DNA of 64,000 nucleotides from JAUNSR01 sp036655355. GTDB taxonomy: Bacteria; Bacteroidota; Bacteroidia; Bacteroidales; JAUNSR01. The number at the start of each line of letters is the position of its first letter. Positions within the stretch are counted from its first letter, which is position 1. The stretch lies in NCBI GenBank assembly GCA_036655355.1, contig JAVVQG010000001.1, forward strand, positions 62,001-126,000, given 5' to 3'. Shown here piece by piece: positions 1 to 9,562 of the stretch. Made by a program: the position numbers and the translations under genes. The notes beneath the pieces were generated by a model that did no database searches, had not been told where the DNA came from, and saw only the letters and a program-made list of their open reading frames with translations.

Positions 1-2463
1 AGTGCGCTGTTCACCGACCTTCGTAACGTGAATTTTTCGCTTAAAGGCTCGCTTTCCGAGAAACGAAGCGAATTGCAACTTCACTTGGATACCCGCAACA
101 TCTTGGTGTGGCAAGAAGGAAAACTTCTATTGAATAAAATGGGGTTTATCGCCGATACCCGAATTCTGGCAGATCGCGAGAATCATCACTATACGTTGGA
201 TAAAACTGTTTTTGAAATCAACGGCATTAAAATTGGAGCGCAGGGAGACTTCCAAGGTGATACACTTACCAATACCTTAGGGATGAATCTTCATTTCGGA
301 CTTCAGGTTCCCTCTCTTGAAACCGTACTTAAACTGATCCCGGCATCCATCGTGAAAGAAGCAACGGATGTAAAGGCAGACGGCAAAGTAACCCTTACCG
401 GATCGCTGAAAGGCAATTATGGTAAAGAGACGATGCCCGTACTCTCGTTTCAGACCGAGATTGAAAATGGCAAATTCCACTATGCGGGAATGCCTTATGG
501 GGTGGATCAACTCGATTTGGATCTGAATGCCAACATCGATCTGATGCAGAAAAATAACTCTCGAATCACATTGAATTCGTTTCATTTCAAAGGTGCATCA
601 TCGGAAATCTCTGCGAAGGCCTCTATTGAAAATCCACTCACCGATCCGCGCATCACATCCGACGTAAAAACCAACATAAACTTCACCGAACTCTCGAACA
701 CCTTTCCGCTGCAGGAAGGGGTGCTTTTCGGCGGCAATCTTACGGCCGAACTGCATAGCAAAATCCGTATTTCTGATTTGAAAAGAGAGGATTGGGGACG
801 TCTTGACCTGAACGGATATCTTAAAACGGAAGATCTATTTTTGGTTCATCCGGCAGACACTTTCGATTTACGCATAAAACAGGCCGGTTGTACTTTCGGG
901 GCGAATGTAAAGGATGAAACTTCCCTGCAGGGAAGTAACCTTTTGAATGGAATCGTAGGCTTCGACGGTCTTGACCTTCAGCTGAAACAATTGAAGGCAC
1001 AGATGGGAAAAACGGCATTACACCTGAAAACATCGCCGCTCAAAGATACTACGGCAATCGCAACCATCCAGGGTACACTAGGCTATTCCGAATTGAATAT
1101 TGAGATGGCGGATACGATTCGTTTTCGTTCAGGGGCGGCAAAAACCACGCTGCGATTGGCTCCTTCAGCAGTCGATCCAAAAACGCCGGTAATCTATTCC
1201 GATTTAAAATTCGACTCGCTTTTCGTAACGGCAGGATCGCATACCGCATCCCTTCGTCAAGCCGGATTCGTTCTGGAAAGCATTAAAAACAAGAATCTTG
1301 CTAAACATTGGATATCCACCGGCAGCATCGGATTCGCTTCGCTCGAACTGTTCTCGCCGTTGTTTCCGTTACCGATTTCAATGCCCGTTTCAAAAATCAC
1401 ATTGGAGGAAGACCGCTTTGTTCTGAATCGCGCCGCAATTAAGATCGGAGACTCAGACCTGATGCTTTCGGGTAAACTGGAGAACCTAAAAGAAACGTTC
1501 TTTCACGCAGGTACCCTAATGGGCAAAATGGAGGTAAACTCCCGGTTCATCGACTGCAACCAGTTGATGGACGCACTTGCGTCACAACCTGCATCCCACG
1601 AACAACAAACGGATGATCAACAGGTTAAAACCTCATCCGATTCGGCTTCGGTCTTCATCGTACCCGACAAGATCGATTTTGTATTGTCGACTGACATTAA
1701 AAAGGTGAAATTCGGCACGATGGAGATTGAAAACATTTTGGGAGACATGACGATCCGTAACCAAAGTATTGAGTTAGCGGATTTAAAACTCCATACGATG
1801 GCTGCCGATATGATCACCACGTTGGTGTATAAAGCGAAAGACAACAAAAGTGCTTATACCGGTTTCGATCTGACGATGAAAGATATCCAAGTGGGTAAAC
1901 TGGTTGATTTCATCCCGGCCCTTGACACGTTGGTTCCAATGCTTCGCTCTCTCGACGGAATGGTGAATTTCAGAATTGCCGCCGAAACAAAATTAGGAGC
2001 AGATCTGATGCCGGTAATTCCTTCGATTCAGGCTGCCGCAAAGGTTCGAGGAGATTCATTGGTCTTGATGGATGGAGAAACATTCTCGGAAATTTCAAAA
2101 ATGCTCCGCTTTAAGAATAAGAACCGAAACGTGATTGACAGTGTTTCAGTGGATCTTTTAGTTCGCAACGGACAGATCGAGATCTACCCCTTCTTGATTG
2201 GAATGGACCGTTATTTGGCCGCTGTCGGTGGTAAACACAACATCGATATGACTTTCGATTACCACATCTCATTGTTGGACTCTCCTATTCCGTTCAAAGT
2301 GGGCGTGGATGTAAAGGGGAACATGGATGATTTTAAATTTAAAATCACCAAACCGAAGTTCAAAGATTTACGAAAAAGCGCACGAACAAGTCCCGTAGAC
2401 AGTACGGGATTGAGCGTGCGCGAAAGAATCCGACGTACACTTCAGGAGAGAGGTACGCCTTAA
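1..2463 (+). CDS. AsmA-like outer-membrane biogenesis protein (C-terminal part)
   Basis: The reading frame is open to the first base of the window, so the true start lies upstream and only about 820 residues are seen. The protein is made of long amphipathic beta-rich stretches with low cysteine content, and the last 350 residues resemble the AsmA_2 C-terminal region of AsmA/YhdP-type proteins. Family members are inner-membrane anchored proteins that span the periplasm and are implicated in phospholipid transport to, or assembly of, the outer membrane. The end is a basic tail (about residues 780-810) after the last beta segment. It is convergent with the porin gene, with only 8 bases between the stops. 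Family assignment is from overall character; substrate is unknown. Confidence 0.75.
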   Translation, partial: SALFTDLRNVNFSLKGSLSEKRSELQLHLDTRNILVWQEGKLLLNKMGFIADTRILADRENHHYTLDKTVFEINGIKIGAQGDFQGDTLTNTLGMNLHFGLQVPSLETVLKLIPASIVKEATDVKADGKVTLTGSLKGNYGKETMPVLSFQTEIENGKFHYAGMPYGVDQLDLDLNANIDLMQKNNSRITLNSFHFKGASSEISAKASIENPLTDPRITSDVKTNINFTELSNTFPLQEGVLFGGNLTAELHSKIRISDLKREDWGRLDLNGYLKTEDLFLVHPADTFDLRIKQAGCTFGANVKDETSLQGSNLLNGIVGFDGLDLQLKQLKAQMGKTALHLKTSPLKDTTAIATIQGTLGYSELNIEMADTIRFRSGAAKTTLRLAPSAVDPKTPVIYSDLKFDSLFVTAGSHTASLRQAGFVLESIKNKNLAKHWISTGSIGFASLELFSPLFPLPISMPVSKITLEEDRFVLNRAAIKIGDSDLMLSGKLENLKETFFHAGTLMGKMEVNSRFIDCNQLMDALASQPASHEQQTDDQQVKTSSDSASVFIVPDKIDFVLSTDIKKVKFGTMEIENILGDMTIRNQSIELADLKLHTMAADMITTLVYKAKDNKSAYTGFDLTMKDIQVGKLVDFIPALDTLVPMLRSLDGMVNFRIAAETKLGADLMPVIPSIQAAAKVRGDSLVLMDGETFSEISKMLRFKNKNRNVIDSVSVDLLVRNGQIEIYPFLIGMDRYLAAVGGKHNIDMTFDYHISLLDSPIPFKVGVDVKGNMDDFKFKITKPKFKDLRKSARTSPVDSTGLSVRERIRRTLQERGTP

Positions 2464-2471
2464 AAGGATCT

Positions 2472-3779
2472 TTAGAAACTGAATTTGACCATTGTCTGGA
2501 TACGGTGGTCAGAGCGGCTTGTTCCGTTCATGATTGTTTTACGACCCATCAGATATTCCAGACCGAGTTGTATGTTTGACGTACAATTCCACATCACATT
2601 ATTAACCAGATATTGGGCATAGCGATACTGCTCATCCCAAGGGATTGTGCCGTTCGAATAGCGATCGGCATAATTCCTAACCTGGCTATACGCATGATTC
2701 GAAAACACATTTTTTGTGAAATTTATTTGGAAACCGGCGAATGCGCCCCACATTTCAACGCTTTTCAATTTGCCCTGTTCCTTTTCATCCGGAACAAGAT
2801 CTAAATCCAGACCATTCAAATCTTGAATGAAACTTGAGATTCCCTTGCCATATACACCCTGATAATACAAAGAGAGGTATTTACAGGTTTGCAACGTTCC
2901 GGTTAACTGAACGCCCCAGCCCACCTTATTGTAATTCTTGTCCTTGATCAAATCCCGATATTGCATATTTCGGAATAAACCTGCCAAACGAACCGTACTA
3001 TTCCCCTGATCCCATGCATATTGGATGTATGCAGGAATTGCAGGTATGCGTTGATTCACACTTGCCGTATAGGCATTGGTGGTGGAGGCAGTCATCGGCA
3101 GTTCCGCACCGATTGCAAAACTCCAGTTATTCCGCGTATAGGTGTAGTTCATCTGTGGATTCGATACGGCCGGCCATGAAGAGGGACCCTCTTGGTCGAT
3201 GGTATTCGGTCCGGCATTCAGATCTGCAAATAAGGAGAAATCGTATCCGATCTTGAATCCGGCCCATTTCACGTAGGCATATTGTAAATCCAAGTCGTAA
3301 TTGCCATTTGCGAAACTGAAGTTAATGTACGCCCCAATAGGATATTCTGCGTTCGGCATTCCGACGAAGTTAAAGAACACGTTACTGGTTCCGGCACTCA
3401 AATTGAAAAGTCCGCCATTCCCCGGAGCATTATTCATCGGAATCTGGCTGGTTGTGAAATAAATCGGATTGGTAATGGGATTACAGAAATCGAAAGAAGC
3501 CGTTCCCTTCACATATCCCCCTATTCCGAGATAAAACTTGCGTTCCTTTCCAATGAGGGCGAAACGGGGAGCGCCTGGTGCAGAAAAGGCCTTGGGTGCA
3601 TTCTCATTAAATATTTCAATAATCACTGTATCGTCCGGGTTTTCCGGAGATAAAAAAATCATCTCTGCAGGTGAAGTCTTTCCGCTTTTCGCTTTCTTTC
3701 TTCCCTGAGCATCCATTTGTGCAGGAATCACAAGAAGTGAAGCGAGCAACAAACTTGTGCCAAAGTACATCTTATTCAT
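2472..3779 (-). CDS. outer-membrane porin, DcaP-like beta-barrel protein
   Basis: This 435-residue protein has a signal peptide (MNKMYFGTSLLLASLLVIPAQ), a basic/polar linker, then about 370 residues of alternating aromatic-rich strands ending in Phe, the usual last residue of an outer-membrane beta barrel. The segment YLGIGGYVKGTASFDF near residue 85 resembles the first strand of DcaP-like trimeric porins. It would allow passive uptake of small solutes across the outer membrane; the substrate cannot be read from the sequence. It is transcribed alone. A small inverted repeat (3806-3836) lies in its 5-prime region. Confidence in porin is good, in the DcaP subfamily moderate. Confidence 0.7.
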   Translation of the reverse strand: MNKMYFGTSLLLASLLVIPAQMDAQGRKKAKSGKTSPAEMIFLSPENPDDTVIIEIFNENAPKAFSAPGAPRFALIGKERKFYLGIGGYVKGTASFDFCNPITNPIYFTTSQIPMNNAPGNGGLFNLSAGTSNVFFNFVGMPNAEYPIGAYINFSFANGNYDLDLQYAYVKWAGFKIGYDFSLFADLNAGPNTIDQEGPSSWPAVSNPQMNYTYTRNNWSFAIGAELPMTASTTNAYTASVNQRIPAIPAYIQYAWDQGNSTVRLAGLFRNMQYRDLIKDKNYNKVGWGVQLTGTLQTCKYLSLYYQGVYGKGISSFIQDLNGLDLDLVPDEKEQGKLKSVEMWGAFAGFQINFTKNVFSNHAYSQVRNYADRYSNGTIPWDEQYRYAQYLVNNVMWNCTSNIQLGLEYLMGRKTIMNGTSRSDHRIQTMVKFSF

Positions 3780-4017
3780 ACTTTTTAAATTTTGATGTGA
3801 AGACCATCCTTTCTGTGTAAGAAACCGGATGGTTTGTATTTTTAATATAGAACAACATCTCTTTTAAATAGTTTGGAGTAAAGGAGCGATAAATATTAAA
3901 ATAGGTTACAGTCAAAATAAAAATATTTCCACTGCATTAATTTTCAGCTATTTCCAAAACAATAAGATGAATTATCTGTATAAATAAAATAAGTAATCTT
4001 TTAAGAACCGGAGCGCT

Positions 4018-5352
4018 ATGACCAAAGAGGAGAAGAATCCGCAACAGAAAAAACAATTGGTAATTCTAGGTGCCGGTTTTGCCGGACTGAAACTCGCCAA
4101 ACTCATGAAAAATACTTCGTATGAGGTAACGATAATCGACAAACACAACTATCATGAGTTTGCACCTCTTTTCTATCAGATCGCTTCATGCGGTCTGGAA
4201 CCGGGAGCGATCTGCTTTCCGCTTCGTAAGGAGTTCTGGAAAGCCGATAACATTCATTATCGGTATGGCGATGTGCTTTCTATCGATCCGGATTTTCATA
4301 AGATCGTAACAGATACAGAAGAGATTTTCTACGATGAGTTGGTGATTGCCACAGGTGTGACCACCAAGTTTTTCGGCATGCAACAAGTGAAGGACTTCAG
4401 TTTTACATTAAAAACTACCTCTGAGGGATTGCTGTTGCGTAATCAGATTCTTCTTTGTTTGGAAAAGGCGGGAGAGTGCAATGACTTGAACTCCCGTAAG
4501 AAGATGCTTACGTTTGTGGTAAGTGGTGCGGGACCGGCTGGTGTGGAGGTGAGCGGTGCACTGGGCGAATTGAAAAAATATGTGATCCCTAGGGAATATC
4601 CGGAAATCAACCCCGATGAAGTGCGAATCTTGTTGATTGAAGCAACAGATAAAGTGCTGCGTACCATGAGCGATACGGCCAGTCGCAAATCAGCGAAGTT
4701 TCTGCAGGAACTTGAAGTTGAGCTGATGTTGAATACAGGTATTTCTGATTATGACGGCAATGTGGTAACCACTACGAAGGGAGATCAGATCTTGACCGAT
4801 ACCTTAATCTGGACCGCAGGTGTGGAAGGATTCCAATTCCCGGGATTAAGAAGCGACGTGTATGGTCCTTCGAACCGTTTAAAAGTGAATGAATACAATC
4901 AGTTAATTGACCATCCGCATATCTACGCAATAGGCGATTGCTGCATCATGCTTACGGCCGAAACCCCATACGGACATCCGCAGGTTGCACAGGTAGCGAT
5001 TCAACAGGCGACCAATTTGGCGAAAAACCTAAAGGAAAAGAGTTTAACTCACGCTTTCAGTTATTATGATAAGGGTAGCATGGCAACCATAGGTCGAAAC
5101 CGTGCCGTTGTGGATTTAAAAATACACAAGTTTGCGGGAAGATTCGCATGGTGGATGTGGTTGTTGGTACACCTGTTGACTTTGGTAGGAATACGTAATA
5201 AAATCGTTACTTTTATCAATTGGGTTGTGAATTATTTCACTTACAACTCGTCGCTTCGTCTTTTGATCAAACCAACATTGAGAGGAAAGCGTCCAAGTCC
5301 TTACTGTGCTCCTTGCGAGGGTAACAAGGAGTCACCAAATGATTCAATGTAA
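4018..5352 (+). CDS. ndh: type II NADH:quinone oxidoreductase (NDH-2-like)
   Basis: A 444-residue single-subunit flavoprotein expected to pass electrons from NADH to quinone at the inner face of the membrane without pumping ions. The FAD-binding glycine motif GAGFAGLKLAKLMK is near residues 18-31, the NADH-binding motif SGAGPAGVEVSGALGE near 168-183, and an FAD-contacting IYAIGDC motif near 302-308. A hydrophobic segment at about 375-395 (AWWMWLLVHLLTLVGIRNKI) and a following amphipathic helix fit peripheral membrane attachment. Length agrees with the family. It is monocistronic and convergent with the symporter. Other NAD(P)/FAD disulfide-independent reductases share the fold, but the C-terminal membrane segment favours NDH-2. 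Confidence 0.85.
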   Translation: MTKEEKNPQQKKQLVILGAGFAGLKLAKLMKNTSYEVTIIDKHNYHEFAPLFYQIASCGLEPGAICFPLRKEFWKADNIHYRYGDVLSIDPDFHKIVTDTEEIFYDELVIATGVTTKFFGMQQVKDFSFTLKTTSEGLLLRNQILLCLEKAGECNDLNSRKKMLTFVVSGAGPAGVEVSGALGELKKYVIPREYPEINPDEVRILLIEATDKVLRTMSDTASRKSAKFLQELEVELMLNTGISDYDGNVVTTTKGDQILTDTLIWTAGVEGFQFPGLRSDVYGPSNRLKVNEYNQLIDHPHIYAIGDCCIMLTAETPYGHPQVAQVAIQQATNLAKNLKEKSLTHAFSYYDKGSMATIGRNRAVVDLKIHKFAGRFAWWMWLLVHLLTLVGIRNKIVTFINWVVNYFTYNSSLRLLIKPTLRGKRPSPYCAPCEGNKESPNDSM

Positions 5353-5388
5353 GTGACTCCACGCCAATGAAAAGATCGGAAAGATCGG

Positions 5389-6870
5389 TTATTTGAATTT
5401 ATTTGCGACGGCAATTGAAGCATACCGCCCTTTTGTAAGGAGTAGCAATCCCAGAAAAGTGATGGCTCCATTGATAATCAACAGTTCGTAACCGATCTGA
5501 TAACCGTTAAACCAACGGGCTGAATTCACACTGAGAATATAGCACAGAACCGGTGATAGAACCGCTACAACGGGTACGAACCGGTCGCGGATTCGGAAAC
5601 TTGTAAACAGGCCAAACACGTACATTCCCAATAACGGGCCGTACGTGTAACTTGCAAGAATGTACACCGCGTCGATCACACTGGTATTATTCAGCAACTT
5701 GAAGCAATAGATCAAAACGGCCATGATTATCGTATTACCCACGTGCACGAAACTTCTTGTACGCATCAATCGGCGTCCCTCCTCTCGTTTATTCGCTCCT
5801 AAAATGTCGATCGTAAAAGAGGTTGTCAGCGCAGTCAGTGCGGATCCCGCACTGGAAAAAGCGGCAGCGATCAGCCCCATCACAAAAAGTATCCCTACAA
5901 TCTGAGGCAGATACCCGCGTGTAGCCAATAAGGCAAAAACCTCATCGGATCGCTCCGGCAGAAGGATCGCCTGCGCATCGGCAAAGATATAGAGAATAAC
6001 TCCCAGTGCTAGAAATAGCAGATTCACTGGCAAAAACATCACCCCGTATGAAAGTACGTTTTTCTGTGCATCACGGATATTCTTGCAACTCAAGTTCTTC
6101 TGCATCATGTCTTGATCAAGTCCCGTCATGGCAATTGTTGTAAACATTCCGGCCAAGAATTGTTTCCAAAAATAACGTTTGTCGTTACTGTCATCAAAAA
6201 ACCACACCTTTGAATTTTCACTTTGGACGACGGTCTCGAACAATCCTCCAAAATCGAGATTCAACTGACGGCAGACAAAAAAGATGCACAAAACCACAGC
6301 TAAAAGTAGCGATAAGGTTTGTATAAGATCGGTCCAAACGAGCGTTTTAACTCCTCCCCTAAATGTGTAGAGCCAAACTACGATCATCGTAAGGATAATA
6401 TTGGTTGCAAAACTTATGCCCATTTGGTCAAAAAGTACGATCTGTAAAACCAAAGCAGTCAGATACATTCTGACTCCGGCACCAAGCATCTTGGAAATCA
6501 AAAAGAATACAGAACCGGTGCGGTAAGAACTCATACCGAACCGTTTTTCGAGATAACCGTAAATCGAAAGCAAATTGAGCCGGTAATAGAGCGGTAAGAG
6601 TAAAAATGCAATCACAAAATATCCCGCCACAAATCCCAATACCATTTGCAGGTAAGAGAATTGTGTTGTAGCCACCCAACCCGGAACCGAAATAAAAGTC
6701 ACCCCAGAGATCGAGGTACCGATCATCGCTATCGCAACTACATACCAGGGAGATTTACGATCACCTACGAAGAAAGCATTATTGTCGGACTTCCGACCCG
6801 TAAAATAAGAGACGGTGAATAACATCAGAAAGTATAATCCGATGATTATTAGAATTAAGGCGTAAGACAT
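5389..6870 (-). CDS. sodium:solute symporter (SSS family)
   Basis: A 493-residue polytopic membrane protein with about 13 hydrophobic segments, starting with an outward N-terminal helix (ALILIIIGLYFLMLFTVSYF) and the FVGDRKSPWYVVAIAMIGTSISG region typical of SSS transporters. It should take up a small organic solute with Na+. It lies 93 bases downstream of the BadF/NagK-type sugar kinase on the same strand, and the GH10-like hydrolase diverges from that kinase. In Tannerella forsythia a transporter and a kinase named MurT and MurK act together on N-acetylmuramic acid, so an amino sugar is a plausible substrate here. That substrate is inference from context, since no etherase (MurQ) gene is visible in the window. 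Confidence 0.85.
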   Translation of the reverse strand: MSYALILIIIGLYFLMLFTVSYFTGRKSDNNAFFVGDRKSPWYVVAIAMIGTSISGVTFISVPGWVATTQFSYLQMVLGFVAGYFVIAFLLLPLYYRLNLLSIYGYLEKRFGMSSYRTGSVFFLISKMLGAGVRMYLTALVLQIVLFDQMGISFATNIILTMIVVWLYTFRGGVKTLVWTDLIQTLSLLLAVVLCIFFVCRQLNLDFGGLFETVVQSENSKVWFFDDSNDKRYFWKQFLAGMFTTIAMTGLDQDMMQKNLSCKNIRDAQKNVLSYGVMFLPVNLLFLALGVILYIFADAQAILLPERSDEVFALLATRGYLPQIVGILFVMGLIAAAFSSAGSALTALTTSFTIDILGANKREEGRRLMRTRSFVHVGNTIIMAVLIYCFKLLNNTSVIDAVYILASYTYGPLLGMYVFGLFTSFRIRDRFVPVVAVLSPVLCYILSVNSARWFNGYQIGYELLIINGAITFLGLLLLTKGRYASIAVANKFK

Positions 6871-6963
6871 AATGAGAAGATTTAATTTTGTCGAAAATTA
6901 GCATTTTCTTTCCGAGAAGGATGTTCGTTAATAAATTTTAAGTGTTATATTTTTTAATTCAAA

Positions 6964-7821
6964 CTAATTCTTTTGTTCTGACGCATGATAAAGCACAAGT
7001 CCTTCGAGGGGAGTACGTTCAATTTTCTCAATCCACAAACCGTATTCCGCGGCTACTCTTTCGAGAATTTCTTGATAAAAGAAAGCAACGGAACCTGTAA
7101 AATTAACCGGAAGTTCGTCAGAGAAATCATATTGAAGCACATTGCGTTCAAAAAAATCTACAAATGCATCATGAACGATATCATAACATTCCGGCTCATC
7201 GATATGCTGGCCCAGAAAAGTGGAGAGAGACGCTAGATAACGGTTCGGGAATGGCAAACGGTAAACATGATCCAGAATCTCTCCAGGAGTGGTTTTGAAA
7301 TGGGAAAGAAATTTATCTTTGAGTTCATCCGGCAATTGATTTTTGAGACAGTCTGCCACCAACCTTTTTCCGAGAGCCGCACCACTTCCTTCATCGCCTA
7401 GGATAAATCCCAAAGGAGAGATGTGAGAAACGATCTCCTCTCCGTCATAATAACAGGAATTCGAACCGGTGCCAAGGATGCATGCAACGCCGGGAGACCT
7501 TCCCAATAAACCGCGACAAGCAGCCAGTAGGTCGCTATTCACTTCACACTGTGCGTTTTGAAAAAAATGAAGCAGCGCGTTCTCAATCGCACGATTCTTT
7601 TCAGGAAAAGCGCATCCGGCACCGTAAAAGAAAATACGTTCGGGCGCAACCCCTTCTATCTGAGGTGTGAGTTCTTTTTCAATCACATCGGATATCTCTT
7701 CTTCCGACTGATAGAAAGGATTTAATCCCGAAGTATGCAGCTTCTTTACCATCTTTCCGTCCCGGACTACGCACCAATCGGTTTTCGTAGAACCGCTATC
7801 TGCAATTAGAATCATATGCAT
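6964..7821 (-). CDS. N-acetylglucosamine/N-acetylmuramic acid kinase-like ATPase (BadF/BadG/BcrA/BcrD family)
   Basis: A 285-residue ASKHA-fold kinase. The phosphate-binding motif ILIADSGSTKTDW is at the N-terminus (residues 4-16), with a second motif CILGTGSNSCYYDG at about 118-131 and GFILGDEGSGAALGKRL near 137-153, all characteristic of eukaryote-type NAG kinase relatives. It phosphorylates an amino sugar with ATP in the cytoplasm. The start ATG codes MHMILIADSG; the second Met two codons later is an alternative. It is the first gene of a probable pair with the downstream symporter and is divergent from the GH10-like hydrolase, which suggests cell-wall sugar salvage. No Bacteroides-type promoter was clear in its upstream region. 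Confidence 0.82.
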   Translation of the reverse strand: MHMILIADSGSTKTDWCVVRDGKMVKKLHTSGLNPFYQSEEEISDVIEKELTPQIEGVAPERIFFYGAGCAFPEKNRAIENALLHFFQNAQCEVNSDLLAACRGLLGRSPGVACILGTGSNSCYYDGEEIVSHISPLGFILGDEGSGAALGKRLVADCLKNQLPDELKDKFLSHFKTTPGEILDHVYRLPFPNRYLASLSTFLGQHIDEPECYDIVHDAFVDFFERNVLQYDFSDELPVNFTGSVAFFYQEILERVAAEYGLWIEKIERTPLEGLVLYHASEQKN

Positions 7822-7978
7822 TCGTTTTTGAGGGTTTCTAATCGGTAGCTTCTCCTTACCAACCCTTTTCGGTGGCTACCGGAAAGGATGTGATAAAATG
7901 TCTTCTATAAATTTACATTATATCTAAACCATTCAAAAGAGTATTTTACTCTTTTTTTCATTCTTGAGCGGATTATCC

Positions 7979-7986
7979 TATCTTTG
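7979..7986 (+). promoter_or_regulatory. candidate -7 promoter element (TATCTTTG) of the GH10-like gene
   Basis: The octamer TATCTTTG matches the Bacteroides -7 consensus TAnnTTTG, 47 bases before the start codon. The -33 region about 20 bases upstream is only a T-run, so it is a moderate match. Confidence 0.4.
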
Positions 7987-8033
7987 TTTTCCTAAAAATA
8001 GAAACAAACGAAAGAATCAAACATCACATTGTA

Positions 8034-9548
8034 ATGAAGAGACTTAAAACCATTTGCCTCTCGATGCTGCTGGCCGGCGCCTTTAACAGTAATGCCCAGG
8101 AAGCTCCGAAAAGGGAATTTCGCGGTGCATGGTTACAGACTGTCTATCAGGGACAGTATGCTTCCATGAATAAGGCGGAACTTCAGAATTACCTGACAGC
8201 TCTTTTAGACCAGCTACGGCAAACGGGTATAAATGCCATTATTTTTCAAGTTCGTCCTGCTGCGGACGCATTCTACCCTTCTAAATTAGAGCCGTGGAGT
8301 CGTTTCCTTACAGGCCGTCAGGGTAAAGCTCCGCTTCCGGCCTGGGATCCGATGGCTTTTCTGATTGAAGAGTGTCATAAACGCAACATGGAGTTTCATG
8401 CATGGCTTAACCCTTATCGTGTGACAACTTCTAAAAACGAAACACTTACTTTTAATCATATTTACAATCGTAATCCCGGATGGTTTGTAGAATACGGCGA
8501 TAAGATCTATTTTGATCCGGGCTTGCCTCAATCTCGCAAATTCATCCGCGAGGTTGTAAAGGATATCGTGACACGCTATGATGTGGATGCAATTCATATG
8601 GATGATTATTTCTATCCGTATCCGATCAGCGGCGTTGAATTTCCCGATCAGGATACCTTCGAGCAATACAGAAAGAAGATGGGATTCGCGGCGAATCAAC
8701 GCAACGACTGGCGGCGTCAAAACGTGAATATTCTCATTAAGGGATTGAATGAAGATATTAAAGGAATTAAACCGTGGGTACGCTTCGGTATTAGTCCCTT
8801 CGGCATCTACCGGAATCAGAGCAGCGATCCGAACGGCAGCAAAACCAGAGGGTTGCAGAACTATGATGATCTGTACGCAGACGTACTGCGCTGGACCGAA
8901 GAGGGATGGGTGGATTACATGCTGCCTCAGTTGTATTGGGAGATCGGACATAAAGCTGCCGATTACACAACCCTCATCAAATGGTGGAATCAACATGCAA
9001 ACGATCGCCACATGTACATCGGTCAAAGTATCGAGCGATCATTGGATGATAAGTTGAACCTAACCTCCTCCGATTCGCACTTTGCAGAGAAGATGAAATT
9101 ATCGCGGACCCTTTCCTCTATTGATGGAAACTGCTTTTGGTACGGATATCAGATTGCAAACAACGAACATAAGATAGCATCGGCACTGAAAAAGAAATAC
9201 CATGTAAATCCGGCCCTTATCCCGGCTTACTCCCACCTTGACCAGGATGCACCGAAAAAGGTGAAAGGAGTAAAAGCGAAATGGACCCAGAATGGCTATG
9301 AACTGAGTTGGAAACGTCGCGATACCAAAGATGAAATGCAAAAACAGGTTTATTATTGCATTTATCGTTTCGAAGAGGACGAAAAGATCGATCTGGAGAA
9401 AAGCAGCAATCTGGTGGCTACTACCCGGGAAACGAACTACCTGCTTCCTTATGATGACGGCCGCACTAAATACAAGTATGTTGTGACTTCTGTAGACCGT
9501 ATGCATAACGAATCAAAGAAAAGTCGCTCTAAAAGCGTCAAGCTTTAA
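8034..9548 (+). CDS. secreted GH10-like glycoside hydrolase (GHL10/DUF187, YngK-like)
   Basis: A 504-residue protein with a signal peptide (MKRLKTICLSMLLAGAFNSNAQ). Residues about 28-340 form the GHL10 TIM-barrel domain: REFRGAWLQTVYQ at the start, INAIIFQVRPAADAFYPS near 68-85, and AIHMDDYFYPYP near 185-196 carrying the conserved acidic pair. Residues about 405-500 look like a fibronectin type III domain. Family members are predicted extracytoplasmic glycosidases; the YngK family is poorly characterised and is suspected of acting on cell-wall glycans. It is divergent from the amino-sugar kinase and 14 bases upstream of the TlpA-like gene, so the two are probably co-transcribed. A TATCTTTG promoter element is at 7979-7986. 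Confidence 0.85.
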   Translation: MKRLKTICLSMLLAGAFNSNAQEAPKREFRGAWLQTVYQGQYASMNKAELQNYLTALLDQLRQTGINAIIFQVRPAADAFYPSKLEPWSRFLTGRQGKAPLPAWDPMAFLIEECHKRNMEFHAWLNPYRVTTSKNETLTFNHIYNRNPGWFVEYGDKIYFDPGLPQSRKFIREVVKDIVTRYDVDAIHMDDYFYPYPISGVEFPDQDTFEQYRKKMGFAANQRNDWRRQNVNILIKGLNEDIKGIKPWVRFGISPFGIYRNQSSDPNGSKTRGLQNYDDLYADVLRWTEEGWVDYMLPQLYWEIGHKAADYTTLIKWWNQHANDRHMYIGQSIERSLDDKLNLTSSDSHFAEKMKLSRTLSSIDGNCFWYGYQIANNEHKIASALKKKYHVNPALIPAYSHLDQDAPKKVKGVKAKWTQNGYELSWKRRDTKDEMQKQVYYCIYRFEEDEKIDLEKSSNLVATTRETNYLLPYDDGRTKYKYVVTSVDRMHNESKKSRSKSVKL

Positions 9549-9562
9549 CCAAATATAATACC

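Noticed and set aside
8286..9026. 246-codon open frame on the minus strand
   Set aside because: It lies wholly inside the GH10-like gene on the other strand, has no recognisable domain and no promoter or signal.
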